Shown: piece by piece, positions 7,710-16,704 of the stretch
How the letters are laid out: each line of letters starts with the position of its first letter
Position numbering within the stretch: position 1 is the first letter of the stretch
Assembly: GCA_017964005.1 (NCBI GenBank)
Contig: JAGCSR010000014.1
Location: 1-64,000 of the forward strand
Source: Clostridiales bacterium
Lineage (GTDB): Bacteria; Bacillota; Clostridia; Saccharofermentanales; Saccharofermentanaceae
Direction: 5' to 3'
Length of the DNA: 64,000 bases
The notes under the pieces: generated by a model
What the model saw: only the letters and a program-made list of their open reading frames with translations
Databases searched by the model: none
Told to the model about the DNA's origin: nothing
Position numbers and translations under genes: made by a program

Positions 7710-9140
7710 ATGAGTAAGACCCTGGAAGATGTCCTTGCCATGATCAAGGACAACGGTATTGAGATGGTCGATTTCAAATTGACCGACATTGACGGAAGAT
7801 GGAGACATCTGTCCATTCCGGCAGAAAGATTATCAGAGAAGACCATGACCGCGGGGATCGGTTTTGACGGTTCCAATTACGGTTACGCTCCAGTCGAGAA
7901 TTCCGACATGGTATTCGTGCCTGTTCTGGATTCGGCGGTCATCGACAAATATGCCGAGATCCCGGTGCTGTCGATGATAGGCGATGTAAAGGTCATCGAA
8001 GTTCCGGACAACAAACCTTTCGACCAGTATCCGAGAAATGTTGCCAAGCGCGCTCTCGAGTACATGAAGGAGACAGGCATCGCGGACACCATGATCATAG
8101 GACCGGAGTACGAGTTCTATGTTTTCGATGAGATCGGTTACGATGTCACTTCCGAGAACCTCTCCGTCAACATCTTCTCGAGACAGGCTCACTGGGCTTC
8201 CAATTCCGATGACAACAACTTCGGCTACCAGATCATCAAGGGAGCCGGCTACCACACTTCACTTCCGATGGATATCTGCAACGACATCCGTTCCCGCATG
8301 TGTCTTGCCATGGCAGACTGGGGCATCAATGTCAAATACCACCATCCCGAAGTCGGCGGGTGCGGTCAGAACGAGATCGAAGTCGAATTAGGCGAGATGT
8401 TAAAGCTGGCGGACGACACCATGGCAGCCAAATATGTTATCAAGAACGAAGCTGTCCTGGACGGCAGGACCGCGACCCTCATGCCCAAGCCTCTGGCAGG
8501 CGAAGCAGGCAACGGAATGCATGTCCACATGCTCCTTACCAAGAACGGCGAACCCGTCTTCTATAACCCCGACAACTACGGGCAATTGTCTGACGAAGCT
8601 CTGTGGTTCATCGGCGGACTTCTGACCCACGCAAGATCTTTGTGCGCGATCACCAACCCTTCGACGAATTCCTACAAGAGACTGGTTCCGGGATTCGAAG
8701 CTCCCGTTACCATCGGCTATGCTATGGCTAACCGTTCCGCGGTTGTCAGGATCCCCGCATACGCCAAGACTCCCGACACCAAGAGATTCGAGTTGAGGAA
8801 CCCCGACGCTACATGCAATTCTTACTACGCGTATGCCGCTATCCTCATGGCAGGTCTCGACGGCATCGCCAAGAAGATCGATCCCCACGAGAAGGGGTGG
8901 GGTCCTTACGACTTCAATCTCTTCGATCTGTCTGAAGAAGAGAAAGCAAAGATCGAAGGACTCCCTTCATCCCTCACAGAAGCGATCGCTGCCCTCGAAG
9001 CAGACCACGATTATCTGACCGCCGGCGGCGTCTTCCCTGAGAGACTCTTAACCCAGCTCATGAACCGTCTTAAGAAGACGAATTCCGAGCTGTCCAAGAT
9101 CCCGCATCCTGCAGAGTTCGCGATGTATTACGATCTTTGA
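7710..9140 (+). CDS. glnA: Glutamine synthetase type I (alpha-like)
   Basis: A 476-aa ATP-dependent enzyme making glutamine from glutamate and ammonia; it acts as a dodecamer in the cytosol. Visible sites: the GIGFDGSNYGY loop, the metal site GPEYEF, NEIEVELG, GNGMHVHM, NPSTNSYKRLVPGFEAP, and RFELRNPDA. Where adenylylated beta-type enzymes have NLYDLPPEE with the modified Tyr, this protein reads NLFDLSEEE. It therefore lacks the Tyr and is probably controlled by feedback and a repressor, not by adenylylation. It is monocistronic. Confidence 0.96.
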   Translation: MSKTLEDVLAMIKDNGIEMVDFKLTDIDGRWRHLSIPAERLSEKTMTAGIGFDGSNYGYAPVENSDMVFVPVLDSAVIDKYAEIPVLSMIGDVKVIEVPDNKPFDQYPRNVAKRALEYMKETGIADTMIIGPEYEFYVFDEIGYDVTSENLSVNIFSRQAHWASNSDDNNFGYQIIKGAGYHTSLPMDICNDIRSRMCLAMADWGINVKYHHPEVGGCGQNEIEVELGEMLKLADDTMAAKYVIKNEAVLDGRTATLMPKPLAGEAGNGMHVHMLLTKNGEPVFYNPDNYGQLSDEALWFIGGLLTHARSLCAITNPSTNSYKRLVPGFEAPVTIGYAMANRSAVVRIPAYAKTPDTKRFELRNPDATCNSYYAYAAILMAGLDGIAKKIDPHEKGWGPYDFNLFDLSEEEKAKIEGLPSSLTEAIAALEADHDYLTAGGVFPERLLTQLMNRLKKTNSELSKIPHPAEFAMYYDL

Positions 9141-9169
9141 TCTTCTTATCGGATCATATGCAAAACAAC

Positions 9170-9196
9170 GGGGCTGTTCTTTTCGAAGTCAGCCCC
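9170..9196 (+). terminator. glnA terminator
   Basis: GGGGCTG (9170-9176) pairs with CAGCCCC (9190-9196), followed by a mixed T/C tract. The stem closely resembles the hpf terminator at 978-1006. Confidence 0.65.
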
Positions 9197-9239
9197 TTCT
9201 TCATGGTTCGTTTTTCCAAATCTTTTGTTTTCGCGATCT

Positions 9240-9403
9240 GATAGAAAATATCTCTTCTATTTTTCTATCATTTTTCGAAAAACAGGTTTTTAGTAGATAA
9301 TAAACCAAATAATTTCTATCAAATTTTAATCTCTACGAATTTGATAGAAAAAAGCATGTATATTTTTCTATCAAATCGGCAGATCAGGCAATTTGATAGA
9401 AAA
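9240..9403. repeat. Six-copy alternating inverted motif (TTTGATAGAAAA)
   Basis: Copies lie at 9240-9248 (+), 9260-9269 (-), 9313-9323 (-), 9340-9351 (+), 9363-9376 (-) and 9391-9403 (+). Neighbouring copies can pair as alternative hairpins, for example 9363-9376 with 9391-9403 (about a 13-bp stem) or 9340-9351 with 9363-9374. The array fills the convergent gap between glnA and the kinase-like gene (9141-9443), where no gene is seen. Confidence 0.85.
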
Positions 9404-9443
9404 CCGGTCTCACATGACACCGGTCTTCAAACATCCGCACTTC

Positions 9444-10049
9444 TTACTTAACCAGACCCTCCAGGATATCAACGCAGTTGTCGATCCCGATAACGCCGCT
9501 GTTAAGACATATGTCGTAGTTGGGTGCAAATCCCCACTCAAGATCCGTGAAGAATTTGTGGTTCAGAGCACGTCTCTTGTCCTTGTCCAATATCCTCTTC
9601 TCGGGCTTGACGTCGGTGTCGCCGTAGATCTCAACGACCCTCTTCTTGCGGAACTCAAGATCCGCGCAGATGAACACATGAAGGGATTCTTCACAGTCCT
9701 TAAGGATATAGTCGGCGCTCCTTCCGACGATCACGCAGGGCTTGCCGGAATCAGCGATCTGCCTGATGAACTTGCACTGCTCTGTCCAGATGTAGTCGTT
9801 GGCGGACATTCCGTACATTACGCCGGGCATGAGGGACCCTGCGTCAAAGCCATAGGAGAATATGGTCTTGCCCGGGGAACGTTCGCCTTTCTCGGCGACG
9901 AACTGTTCGGAGAATCCGGTCTTCTCGGCAACGGATTCAATGATCTCCTTGTCGTAGTAGTCGTATCCCAATCTTGAAGCAAGTTCCTTGGCGATAGTCC
10001 TGCCGCCGGAACCGAACTGTCTGGATACCGTGATTATCTTTTTAGCCAT
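9444..10049 (-). CDS. Cytidylate kinase-like protein
   Basis: A 201-aa P-loop NTPase. The N-terminus IITVSRQFGSGGRTIAKEL has the modified Walker A of the cytidylate-kinase-like (AAA_26) family. It is followed by YDYYDKEII, the VIVGRSADYIL core, and a lid-like basic stretch (RKKRVVEIYG, DKDKRRALNHKFF). The family is common in Clostridia and related to CMP kinase, but the true substrate is not known. AAGGAGG lies before the ATG. Confidence 0.85.
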   Translation of the reverse strand: MAKKIITVSRQFGSGGRTIAKELASRLGYDYYDKEIIESVAEKTGFSEQFVAEKGERSPGKTIFSYGFDAGSLMPGVMYGMSANDYIWTEQCKFIRQIADSGKPCVIVGRSADYILKDCEESLHVFICADLEFRKKRVVEIYGDTDVKPEKRILDKDKRRALNHKFFTDLEWGFAPNYDICLNSGVIGIDNCVDILEGLVK

Positions 10050-10074
10050 GTGCGATACCTCCTTGCAGAAAAAC

Positions 10075-11256
10075 TTATCTCCACGAGAAACCGATCTTTA
10101 CTATCTTGCCGTCTTTAACCACTACAGGATAGAGCAGAGCCTGTCCGCTCACATAACCGTTGGATCTTACCGTATATTCCGTGCTTACAAACGTATTGCC
10201 GATATAGTAATAAGAATCCAGGAAAACATTGCCGGTCGTACCGTATGTATCTTTGAACTTATCTATCTGATCCTTGTCGAACAGGGATGCAAAATCGTCC
10301 CGGATCTCAACGTCTTCGGATATGGGAAGAAGTGCCGTTCCAAGTGACTTATACTCGGGATTATCGCTGGCTTCGGACAGCATCAGATATTCGCCCTTCA
10401 TCTCTTCAGGCAGATATATATCGTCGAACCAGTACTCCTGCTCTTCGAAAGTCGCATCCAATCCGGACGTGCCTTCATCTACCATGAAAGTCTCACCGGA
10501 CCCTTCGAAAGTCACCTTGTCTCCGGGCTTTAATTTCTTAGCATCCTCTATCTTGATAAAAGAACCCTTACCGTAATCAAAGAGCAGATATTTTCCGTCT
10601 TCCGTATATGCGATATCGCTGCCGTAGTAATACCCGTCCTTGATGCTCGTCTCCAGTGAGAAACTGCCGTCGGTTATCTCGAACAGAGCGGGAAGGGTCT
10701 TAACGGTCTTATGATCGAGCATGCGGTCGGGTATGACCGTGTGTGTCTTGTAATCTATAACGCTACTGCCGTCAACGACATATGCGCTGCGTCCGCGGTC
10801 AGATGCATAACTTACGAGAAGAACCCAGATCACACCGTCAGCCTCCTGGTCGTATTCGGCTGTAAAGCCGTATGTCGAACCCGGAGATTCTTTCTCGATC
10901 TCATCGATATAAGACATGAATATCTTATAGCAGTTATTCGTCGCATCGCCCGCTTTATCGGGAATCCCGTCACCCGGAACTGTTTCTTCAGAAGAAGACT
11001 CCGTGGCGGTTGTATCTTCAGTAGTCTCTTCCGTTGTCCCGGAAGTATCGGCTGTCGTCTCGGTCTCTTCTGTTGCGGAAGTCGTGGTTGTTTCTTCTTC
11101 AGATGTAGTTGTCGTGGTCTCTTCCGTAACCTGAGCGGAAGTGTCGGATGTTGCGGCCGTAGCTTCCGGATCGCGCACGATGGTGCATCCGGCAGATGCC
11201 ATGACCGATACAGTCAATAATGTTGCGATTACCCTTCGAAAATCTTTCATTGGCAT
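10075..11256 (-). CDS. Lipoprotein with Thr/Glu-rich linker
   Basis: A 393-aa secreted lipoprotein: signal peptide with lipobox ASAGC (Cys near 24), then a low-complexity linker of about 70 residues made almost only of T, E, S, A and D. A folded domain follows (about 95-393). I do not recognise the domain; it has DGKYLLFDYGKGSFIKIED, a GDKVTFEGSGETF beta pair and a C-terminal beta-rich part ending KDGKIVKIGFSWR. The linker probably carries it across the cell wall. GGGAG lies before two near ATGs, so the start is uncertain by two codons. Confidence 0.75.
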   Translation of the reverse strand: MPMKDFRRVIATLLTVSVMASAGCTIVRDPEATAATSDTSAQVTEETTTTTSEEETTTTSATEETETTADTSGTTEETTEDTTATESSSEETVPGDGIPDKAGDATNNCYKIFMSYIDEIEKESPGSTYGFTAEYDQEADGVIWVLLVSYASDRGRSAYVVDGSSVIDYKTHTVIPDRMLDHKTVKTLPALFEITDGSFSLETSIKDGYYYGSDIAYTEDGKYLLFDYGKGSFIKIEDAKKLKPGDKVTFEGSGETFMVDEGTSGLDATFEEQEYWFDDIYLPEEMKGEYLMLSEASDNPEYKSLGTALLPISEDVEIRDDFASLFDKDQIDKFKDTYGTTGNVFLDSYYYIGNTFVSTEYTVRSNGYVSGQALLYPVVVKDGKIVKIGFSWR

Positions 11257-11303
11257 TATCTCCCAAATAAATGATCTTAGTCAGATTATACAACATAAAG
11301 ACA

Positions 11304-11334
11304 CGGCAGAACATTTCGCGTTTATGTCCTGCCG
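11304..11334 (-). terminator. Terminator-like hairpin after the 163-aa membrane protein
   Basis: On the minus strand CGGCAG-x-ACAT and ATGT-x-CTGCCG form an interrupted 10-bp stem followed by TGTCTTTATG. It lies 48 nt after the stop at 11382. Confidence 0.55.
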
Positions 11335-11381
11335 GTCCGGCTTTTCGATCAGGCTGATCTGTTACCGTGACGGTGCTTTGC

Positions 11382-11873
11382 TCAATTGTCCTGCAAAGGA
11401 GGGATCGTTATATCCGATAGATCCAATTCGTCTTCGTAATCGTATCTGAACTTACGGTCATTCTTGATCTTGACATCATACTCGTTTGCGCGGGCTCTCT
11501 GATTTCCCAGAGCATTGTCATATTCGATCATCGGCATAACTCTTTCCCTTGCGATCTTGTCCGCACGGCGGCGCAGCCAAACGGCTGCTCTGTACCAGCC
11601 GATTATCAGCAGGATCAGGACTGCCGCTATAATGATTATGGTAAATGACACCTGCGGATAGGTTATCCTCCAACGCATGCAGGACACTCTTATCACCAGT
11701 TCTCCCATACCCCTGCCTCCGAAGCAGAAGAATAAACCTGCAACTGCGGCAACAGCTACGATACCGATTATCAGCATCTTGACCAGGCCGTCTGTGTTTT
11801 CCCTCATCCTGAACAGATAAGGGATCTTATTTCTCTCGTCCTCATAGACGAGCGAGACATATTCATCCAACAT
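11382..11873 (-). CDS. Two-helix membrane protein (flotillin-flanking, type 1)
   Basis: A 163-aa protein of unknown function. A cytoplasmic-looking N-terminus with D-E-Y and K-I-P-Y-L-F is followed by membrane helices at about 32-50 and 76-93. A basic and then acidic C-terminal tail follows (RRRADKIARER ... DYEDELDLSD). Size, topology and the D-E-Y ... K-I-P signature match the 139-aa gene on the other side of flotillin (13774-14193). It is divergent from flotillin; GGGGTGAG precedes the ATG. Confidence 0.65.
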   Translation of the reverse strand: MLDEYVSLVYEDERNKIPYLFRMRENTDGLVKMLIIGIVAVAAVAGLFFCFGGRGMGELVIRVSCMRWRITYPQVSFTIIIIAAVLILLIIGWYRAAVWLRRRADKIARERVMPMIEYDNALGNQRARANEYDVKIKNDRKFRYDYEDELDLSDITIPPLQDN

Positions 11874-12122
11874 GAAATCTCACCCCACCATTATAAATTT
11901 ACCTATACCAACACCGACATTATACTACGATTCAACTCGGATTTGTTCAGGTCTTTTGCAAAACGCTTTGCCATCACATACATATATGTAATATAAACAT
12001 ATGATAATATGCCCGCAAAGCCTTTATATACGGGATTTGTGCACTATGGATATATGGAATATTCCGAGCGAAAACCCCGATTATTCAACCTGTAAAATCG
12101 GAAGGTGCAGATACGATTTTTC

Positions 12123-12150
12123 TTGAAACCGGCCGGGGGTATTCTATAAT
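12123..12150 (+). promoter_or_regulatory. Predicted flotillin promoter
   Basis: TTGAAA (12123-12128), a 16-nt spacer and TATAAT (12145-12150), 34 nt before the flotillin ATG. The rest of the 310-nt gap 11874-12183 is AT-rich and shows no gene. Confidence 0.7.
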
Positions 12151-12183
12151 TATTCTCAAGAGATACGAAAGGAGGGCAAGACA

Positions 12184-13677
12184 ATGCCTACAAACATCAA
12201 TTTTATCCTGGCGGCAGTCGGTATCGCTATCGCGGTCGTACTGGTCATCGTCATCATAGCAACAAGCTATGTGAAAGCACCGCCGAACAAAGCCTACATC
12301 ATCACAGGTCTTAAGAGAAGACCTAAGATCCTGATCGGTAAAGCAGGTCTGAAGCTCCCCTTCCTTGAGAGACGCGACGAACTTCTGATCGAGCAGCTCT
12401 CCATCGACATCAAGACCGGGGACTTCGTACCGACAGCAGACTTCATCGGTGTAAACATCGACGCAGTCGCAAAGGTCCAGATCAGGACAGACGACGAAGG
12501 CATCAAGCTGGCAATGAAGAACTTCCTCAACATGAACAGCCAGCAGATCAATGCTCAGCTCGTGGACTCCCTGCAGGGTAACATGCGTGAGATCATCGGT
12601 ACCATCACATTGAAGGAACTTTGCAACGACAGAAAGTCCTTCGGTGACCAGGTACAGGAGAAGGCCCAGGTCGACATGAACAACCTCGGTATCCAGATCA
12701 TCTCCTGCAACATCCAGCATGTTGAAGATAAGAACGATCTTATCAATGCTTTGGGTCAGGACAATATGGCAGCGATCCAGAAGAATGCTTCCATAGCAAA
12801 GGCAAACGCAGAGAGGGACGTTGCCATCGCTCAGGCAGAAGCTGCCAAGGAAGCAAACGATGCAAGGGTCGCATCTCAGACAGAGATCGCCATCAAGCAG
12901 AACGAGCTTGCCATCAAGAAGAGCGAGCTGCAGGTCATCCAGGATTCCAAGCAGGCTGAAGCAGACGCCGCTTACAAGATCCAGGAGCAGGCACAGCGTA
13001 AATCCATCGAAGTAGCCGACACCGAAGCTGATATCGCAAAGCAAGAGAAGGCTATCGAACTGAAGATGAAGGAAGCTCAGGTCCGTGAGCAGGCTCTCGA
13101 TGCCGAGATCAAGAAGCAGGCAGACGCCGAGAAATACCGCCAGCAGCAGATGGCTGACGTAGAGCTCTACAAGAGACAGAAGGAAGCGGAAGCCAAGAAG
13201 TTCGAGATCGCACAGCAGGCAGAGGCCAAGAAGCTCCAGGCAGAAGCCGATATGATCGCTATGCAGAGAGAAGCTGAAGGTATCCGTGCAAGAGGTGAAG
13301 CTGAAGCTGACGCCATCAGGGCAAAGGCAGAGGCTGAGGCAGCCGGTATCGACAAGAAAGCTGAAGCTATGCAGAAGTACGGCGAAGCAGCCATCATCGA
13401 GATGCTCTGCAAGATGTATCCTCTGGTAGCCGAGTCCATCGCAAAGCCTCTTGCAAACATCGACTCCATCACGATGTATGGCGAGGGCAACACAGCTAAA
13501 ATGACAGAGGACATCACCAAGTCCTTCAAGCAGACGATCGACGGCATCGGTGACAGCCTCGGAATCGACCTGTCAAGCGTGATCGGATCGTTCGCAGGAA
13601 CAAGACTGGCAGGATCAAAACTCCTGACTGACAAGAACAAAGAAGCCGCAACAGGAGATAGTGGGGGAAAGGAATAA
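12184..13677 (+). CDS. floT: Flotillin family protein
   Basis: A 497-aa scaffold protein of membrane microdomains. An N-terminal membrane segment (about 8-28) is followed by an SPFH/PHB domain (about 30-215). A very long Ala/Glu/Lys/Gln-rich coiled coil (about 215-400) contains the AEA and EAE repeats typical of flotillins, and the C-terminal part holds the YGEAAIIEML region. AAAGGAGGG is placed well before the ATG. The NfeD partner that often accompanies flotillin genes is not seen. Two small two-helix membrane genes flank it instead. Confidence 0.93.
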   Translation: MPTNINFILAAVGIAIAVVLVIVIIATSYVKAPPNKAYIITGLKRRPKILIGKAGLKLPFLERRDELLIEQLSIDIKTGDFVPTADFIGVNIDAVAKVQIRTDDEGIKLAMKNFLNMNSQQINAQLVDSLQGNMREIIGTITLKELCNDRKSFGDQVQEKAQVDMNNLGIQIISCNIQHVEDKNDLINALGQDNMAAIQKNASIAKANAERDVAIAQAEAAKEANDARVASQTEIAIKQNELAIKKSELQVIQDSKQAEADAAYKIQEQAQRKSIEVADTEADIAKQEKAIELKMKEAQVREQALDAEIKKQADAEKYRQQQMADVELYKRQKEAEAKKFEIAQQAEAKKLQAEADMIAMQREAEGIRARGEAEADAIRAKAEAEAAGIDKKAEAMQKYGEAAIIEMLCKMYPLVAESIAKPLANIDSITMYGEGNTAKMTEDITKSFKQTIDGIGDSLGIDLSSVIGSFAGTRLAGSKLLTDKNKEAATGDSGGKE

Positions 13678-13713
13678 GGGAAACTTCGTAAGCGGCTCAG
13701 TCAACTAAAAAAG

Positions 13714-13743
13714 CGGCAGGGACAGCGTAAAGCGGCCCTGCCG
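13714..13743 (+). terminator. Terminator between flotillin and the convergent gene
   Basis: CGGCAGGG (13714-13721) pairs with CCCTGCCG (13736-13743), followed by TATTCTTTTG on the plus strand. On the minus strand TTTTTTAG follows the stem, so it can serve both convergent genes. Confidence 0.8.
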
Positions 13744-13773
13744 TATTCTTTTGTTCTGTTTATCCCGGGGATA

Positions 13774-14193
13774 TCAGTAATCCCTGTTGTTCATCTTCCA
13801 TTCCTGCCATTTGAGTTCCTGTCTGTGCCTTTGAGTCTGATATGCCATGGCGGAAAATGTTGTAGCTTTCCTGTGCGCTCTCTTCTCCATCGCCTTTGAG
13901 ATTATGAGCCATCCTGAGATAAGAGCTGTTAAGACCGCCAATATGATCTGTACCACCAGGACCCTGTTATCGTAAGTAACGACCTGGATATCCGTGCCGC
14001 CTATATTCTTTATCGGCCCGTAATCTGCCGTCCTGTAATAGAGGGTGACCGTGATCAATATACCCAGGATAAGCACACCCAGGATAACAAGCATAACTTT
14101 GATGAGCTTGCGCCCGGGCTTGAATATCGCCGGGATCTTGGCAAGCTCTTCCTGAAATACAAAACCGAAGATCTCTTCATACTCGTCATTCAT
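13774..14193 (-). CDS. Two-helix membrane protein (flotillin-flanking, type 2)
   Basis: A 139-aa protein of unknown function with a D-E-Y-E-E start, K-I-P-A-I-F, then membrane helices at about 31-51 and 80-99, and a basic Gln/Arg-rich tail (QRHRQELKWQEWK). It is convergent with flotillin. The pattern of the first 30 residues and the topology resemble the 163-aa protein at 11382-11873, which suggests distant paralogy. Confidence 0.6.
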   Translation of the reverse strand: MNDEYEEIFGFVFQEELAKIPAIFKPGRKLIKVMLVILGVLILGILITVTLYYRTADYGPIKNIGGTDIQVVTYDNRVLVVQIILAVLTALISGWLIISKAMEKRAHRKATTFSAMAYQTQRHRQELKWQEWKMNNRDY

Positions 14194-14311
14194 GCTGTAA
14201 TGATACCATTTATCTTCCCCGAAAAACAGTTATCGGTTTTTTCTTGTTCATTTTACATAACGAATACGAACCTGATTTGTCTGCCTTGACAGTCCATTGT
14301 CCCGTAAACAT

Positions 14312-14319
14312 GTTATAAT
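14312..14319 (+). promoter_or_regulatory. Extended -10 promoter of the ior-paaK operon
   Basis: TG-T-TATAAT at 14311-14319 is an extended -10 box 41 nt before the iorA ATG. A TTGACA lies at 14286-14291 but the spacing to the -10 is 22 nt, so the extended -10 probably carries recognition. Confidence 0.55.
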
Positions 14320-14359
14320 GGTCCTTATCTATTTATATATAGTATATGGAGATGTTGAC

Positions 14360-16114
14360 ATGAAAGAATTAATGCTTGGAAACAAGGCGATCGCCAGAGG
14401 CCTTTACGAGGCAGGCGTTGCGGTCGCAAGTTCGTACCCCGGCACTCCCAGTACTGAGACAACTGAAGAAGCAGCCAAGTACGAAGAGATCTATTGTGAA
14501 TGGGCACCCAACGAGAAGGTCGCCATGGAGACCGCTTTCGGTGCGAGCAGAGCAGGCAAGAGATCCTACTGCGCAATGAAGCACGTCGGACTCAATGTTG
14601 CCGCTGACCCCCTCTTTACCATGAGCTATACCGGTGTCAATGCCGGAATGGTCATCTTGGTCGCTGACGACCCCGGAATGCACTCCTCACAGAATGAGCA
14701 GGATTCAAGGCACTATGCGATAGCAGCCAAGATGCCCATGCTGGAGCCCGCTGATTCCCAGGAGGCAAAGGACTTCGTCATAAAAGCCTACGATATTTCC
14801 GAGCAGTACGATACACCCGTGCTCATCAAGATGTGCACGAGAGTCGCTCACTCCCAGTCCGTAGTCGAGACAGGCGAGAGAGCTGATGTACCCGTCAAGC
14901 CTTATGTCAAGGATGCAGGCAAGTACGTTATGGTCCCTGCTAATGCCAAGAGGCGCCACCCCATCGTTGAGGAGAGGACAAGAAAGCTCGTAGCATTAGC
15001 AGAAGAATCCGATCTTAACCGCGTTGAAGAAGGATCCGACAATGCAATGGGCATCATCACTTCCTCCACTTCTTATCAGTATGTGAAGGAAGTTTTCGGA
15101 GACAAATATCCCGTACTTAAGATCGGCCTCATCAATCCTCTTCCCGAAAAGAAGATCTTAGACTTTGCCACGAAAGTAGACAAGCTCGTCGTCGTTGAAG
15201 AATTGGATCCCATCATCGAGACCCACTGCAAGACACTGGGTCTGGAAGTTACAGGCAAGGACATCTTCCCTCTTATCGACGAGTTCTCCCAGGGCCTTAT
15301 CGCAACCAAGCTGGGTCTCCCTGAGAAGCCCGCCTGCAAGCCCATCGAAGGACTTCCCGGAAGACCTCCCGCCATGTGCGCAGGCTGCCCTCACAGAGGA
15401 ATGTTCTACGTTCTTTCCAAGAACAAGATCACGGTCATGGGCGACATCGGATGCTATACGCTCGGCGCAACACCTCCGCTTTGTGCCATCGACACAACGG
15501 AGTGCATGGGCGCATCTATCAGTTCCCTCCACGGCTTCAATACGGCTTTGGGCGCTGACGCCGAGAAGAATACCGTTGCGGTCATCGGCGACTCCACCTT
15601 CATGCATTCAGGCATGACAGGTCTTGCCAACATCGCATATAACCAGACAAATTCCACGGTCATCATCCTTGATAACTCCATCACGGGCATGACCGGTCAC
15701 CAGCAGAATCCCACAACAGGCTATAACCTCCGCGGCGACCCGGCAGGCAAGATCGACCTGGAAGCTCTGGTCAGAGCAATGGGCATCAACAGAGTAAGAG
15801 TCGTAGATCCTTATAACCTCGCAGAGGCAGAAGCCGCAGTCAAAGAAGAACTTGCAGCAGAAGAGCCTTCGGTCATCATCTCCAGAAGACCCTGCGCTCT
15901 CCTCAAGAAGGTAAAGCGCGGCGAGCCCATCAAGGTCAACCCCGACAAGTGCAAGTCCTGCAAGGCCTGCATGAAGTTAGGATGCCCTGCGATCTCCTTT
16001 AAGGACGGACACGCGACAGTTGACGCAACACAGTGCTTCGGATGCAAGGTCTGCAGCGAGCTGTGCAAGTTCGGAGCTTTCGAGACAATGGAAGGAGAGG
16101 CAATAACATGGTAA
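14360..16114 (+). CDS. iorA: Indolepyruvate:ferredoxin oxidoreductase subunit alpha
   Basis: A 584-aa large subunit of the ThDP enzyme that oxidatively decarboxylates aryl pyruvates (from Trp, Phe, Tyr) to aryl-CoA with reduction of ferredoxin. The pyrimidine-binding domain is N-terminal (SSYPGTPSTE). The ThDP/Mg domain lies around 350-480 (CAGCPHRGMFYVL, GDIGCYTLG, IGDSTFMHSG, LDNSITGMTGHQQNP). Two 4Fe-4S motifs close the protein (CKSCKACMKLGCP and CFGCKVCSELCKF). The ATG at 14360 follows GGAG; an in-frame ATG further upstream lacks a ribosome site. It overlaps iorB by 7 nt. Confidence 0.96.
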   Translation: MKELMLGNKAIARGLYEAGVAVASSYPGTPSTETTEEAAKYEEIYCEWAPNEKVAMETAFGASRAGKRSYCAMKHVGLNVAADPLFTMSYTGVNAGMVILVADDPGMHSSQNEQDSRHYAIAAKMPMLEPADSQEAKDFVIKAYDISEQYDTPVLIKMCTRVAHSQSVVETGERADVPVKPYVKDAGKYVMVPANAKRRHPIVEERTRKLVALAEESDLNRVEEGSDNAMGIITSSTSYQYVKEVFGDKYPVLKIGLINPLPEKKILDFATKVDKLVVVEELDPIIETHCKTLGLEVTGKDIFPLIDEFSQGLIATKLGLPEKPACKPIEGLPGRPPAMCAGCPHRGMFYVLSKNKITVMGDIGCYTLGATPPLCAIDTTECMGASISSLHGFNTALGADAEKNTVAVIGDSTFMHSGMTGLANIAYNQTNSTVIILDNSITGMTGHQQNPTTGYNLRGDPAGKIDLEALVRAMGINRVRVVDPYNLAEAEAAVKEELAAEEPSVIISRRPCALLKKVKRGEPIKVNPDKCKSCKACMKLGCPAISFKDGHATVDATQCFGCKVCSELCKFGAFETMEGEAITW

Positions 16115-16683
16115 CGAGCATAATGATAGTAGGCGTAGGCGGACAGGGTTCCCTCCTCGCAAGTAAACTTCTTGGAAGAGCCGCTATGGATAAGGGCTAC
16201 GATGTAAAGGTCTCCGAGGTCCACGGCATGAGCCAGAGAGGCGGAAGCGTCGTAACATACGTTAAGTTCGGCGACAAGGTCAACTCCCCCATCATCGACA
16301 AGGGTGAAGCTGACTACATCATCTCCTTTGAGCTCTTGGAAGCTGCAAGATATGTACAGTTCTTAAAGCCCGGTGGACAGATCGTAACCAACTCCCAGCA
16401 GATAGATCCCATGCCCGTAATCGCAGGCACGGCAGAATACCCTGAAGGACTTATCGCCAAGATGGAAACTGCAGGCGCCAAGGTAGATGCCATCGACGCT
16501 CTCTCCATCGCTGAGCAGGCAGGCAATTCCAAGGCTACCAACATCGTCCTCATGGGTGTCTTCTCCAAGTACATCTCCGAGATCAGCAAGGATGAGTGGG
16601 TCAAGGCAGTTGAAGCTTCCGTTCCCGCAAAGTTCCTCGATCTCAACATGAAGGCTTTCGAGATGGGCCTCGCAGCAGAATAA
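16108..16683 (+). CDS. iorB: Indolepyruvate:ferredoxin oxidoreductase subunit beta
   Basis: A 191-aa gamma-type subunit of the 2-oxoacid:acceptor oxidoreductase family: VGVGGQGSLLASKLLG at the start, then EVHGMSQRGGSVVTYVKFG, and the FELLEAARY helix. It pairs with IorA. The start ATG overlaps the iorA stop (ATGGTAA) with GAAGGAGAGG upstream, typical of coupled translation. Confidence 0.95.
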   Translation: MVTSIMIVGVGGQGSLLASKLLGRAAMDKGYDVKVSEVHGMSQRGGSVVTYVKFGDKVNSPIIDKGEADYIISFELLEAARYVQFLKPGGQIVTNSQQIDPMPVIAGTAEYPEGLIAKMETAGAKVDAIDALSIAEQAGNSKATNIVLMGVFSKYISEISKDEWVKAVEASVPAKFLDLNMKAFEMGLAAE

Positions 16684-16704
16684 TTCTTGAACGGTGGACG
16701 ACTA

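Noticed and set aside
9240..9403. CRISPR-like array
   Set aside because: Repeats alternate in orientation with irregular spacing of about 8-45 nt, unlike direct CRISPR repeats.
10900..11150. DNA-level tandem repeat in the Thr/Glu-rich lipoprotein
   Set aside because: The protein is low-complexity but the DNA has no regular period, and such linkers are common in wall-spanning lipoproteins.
12085..13044. A 319-codon minus-strand frame rich in Cys, Leu and Asp
   Set aside because: It is antisense to the flotillin gene. The composition mirrors the Ala/Glu/Lys-rich coiled coil, and there is no start signal.
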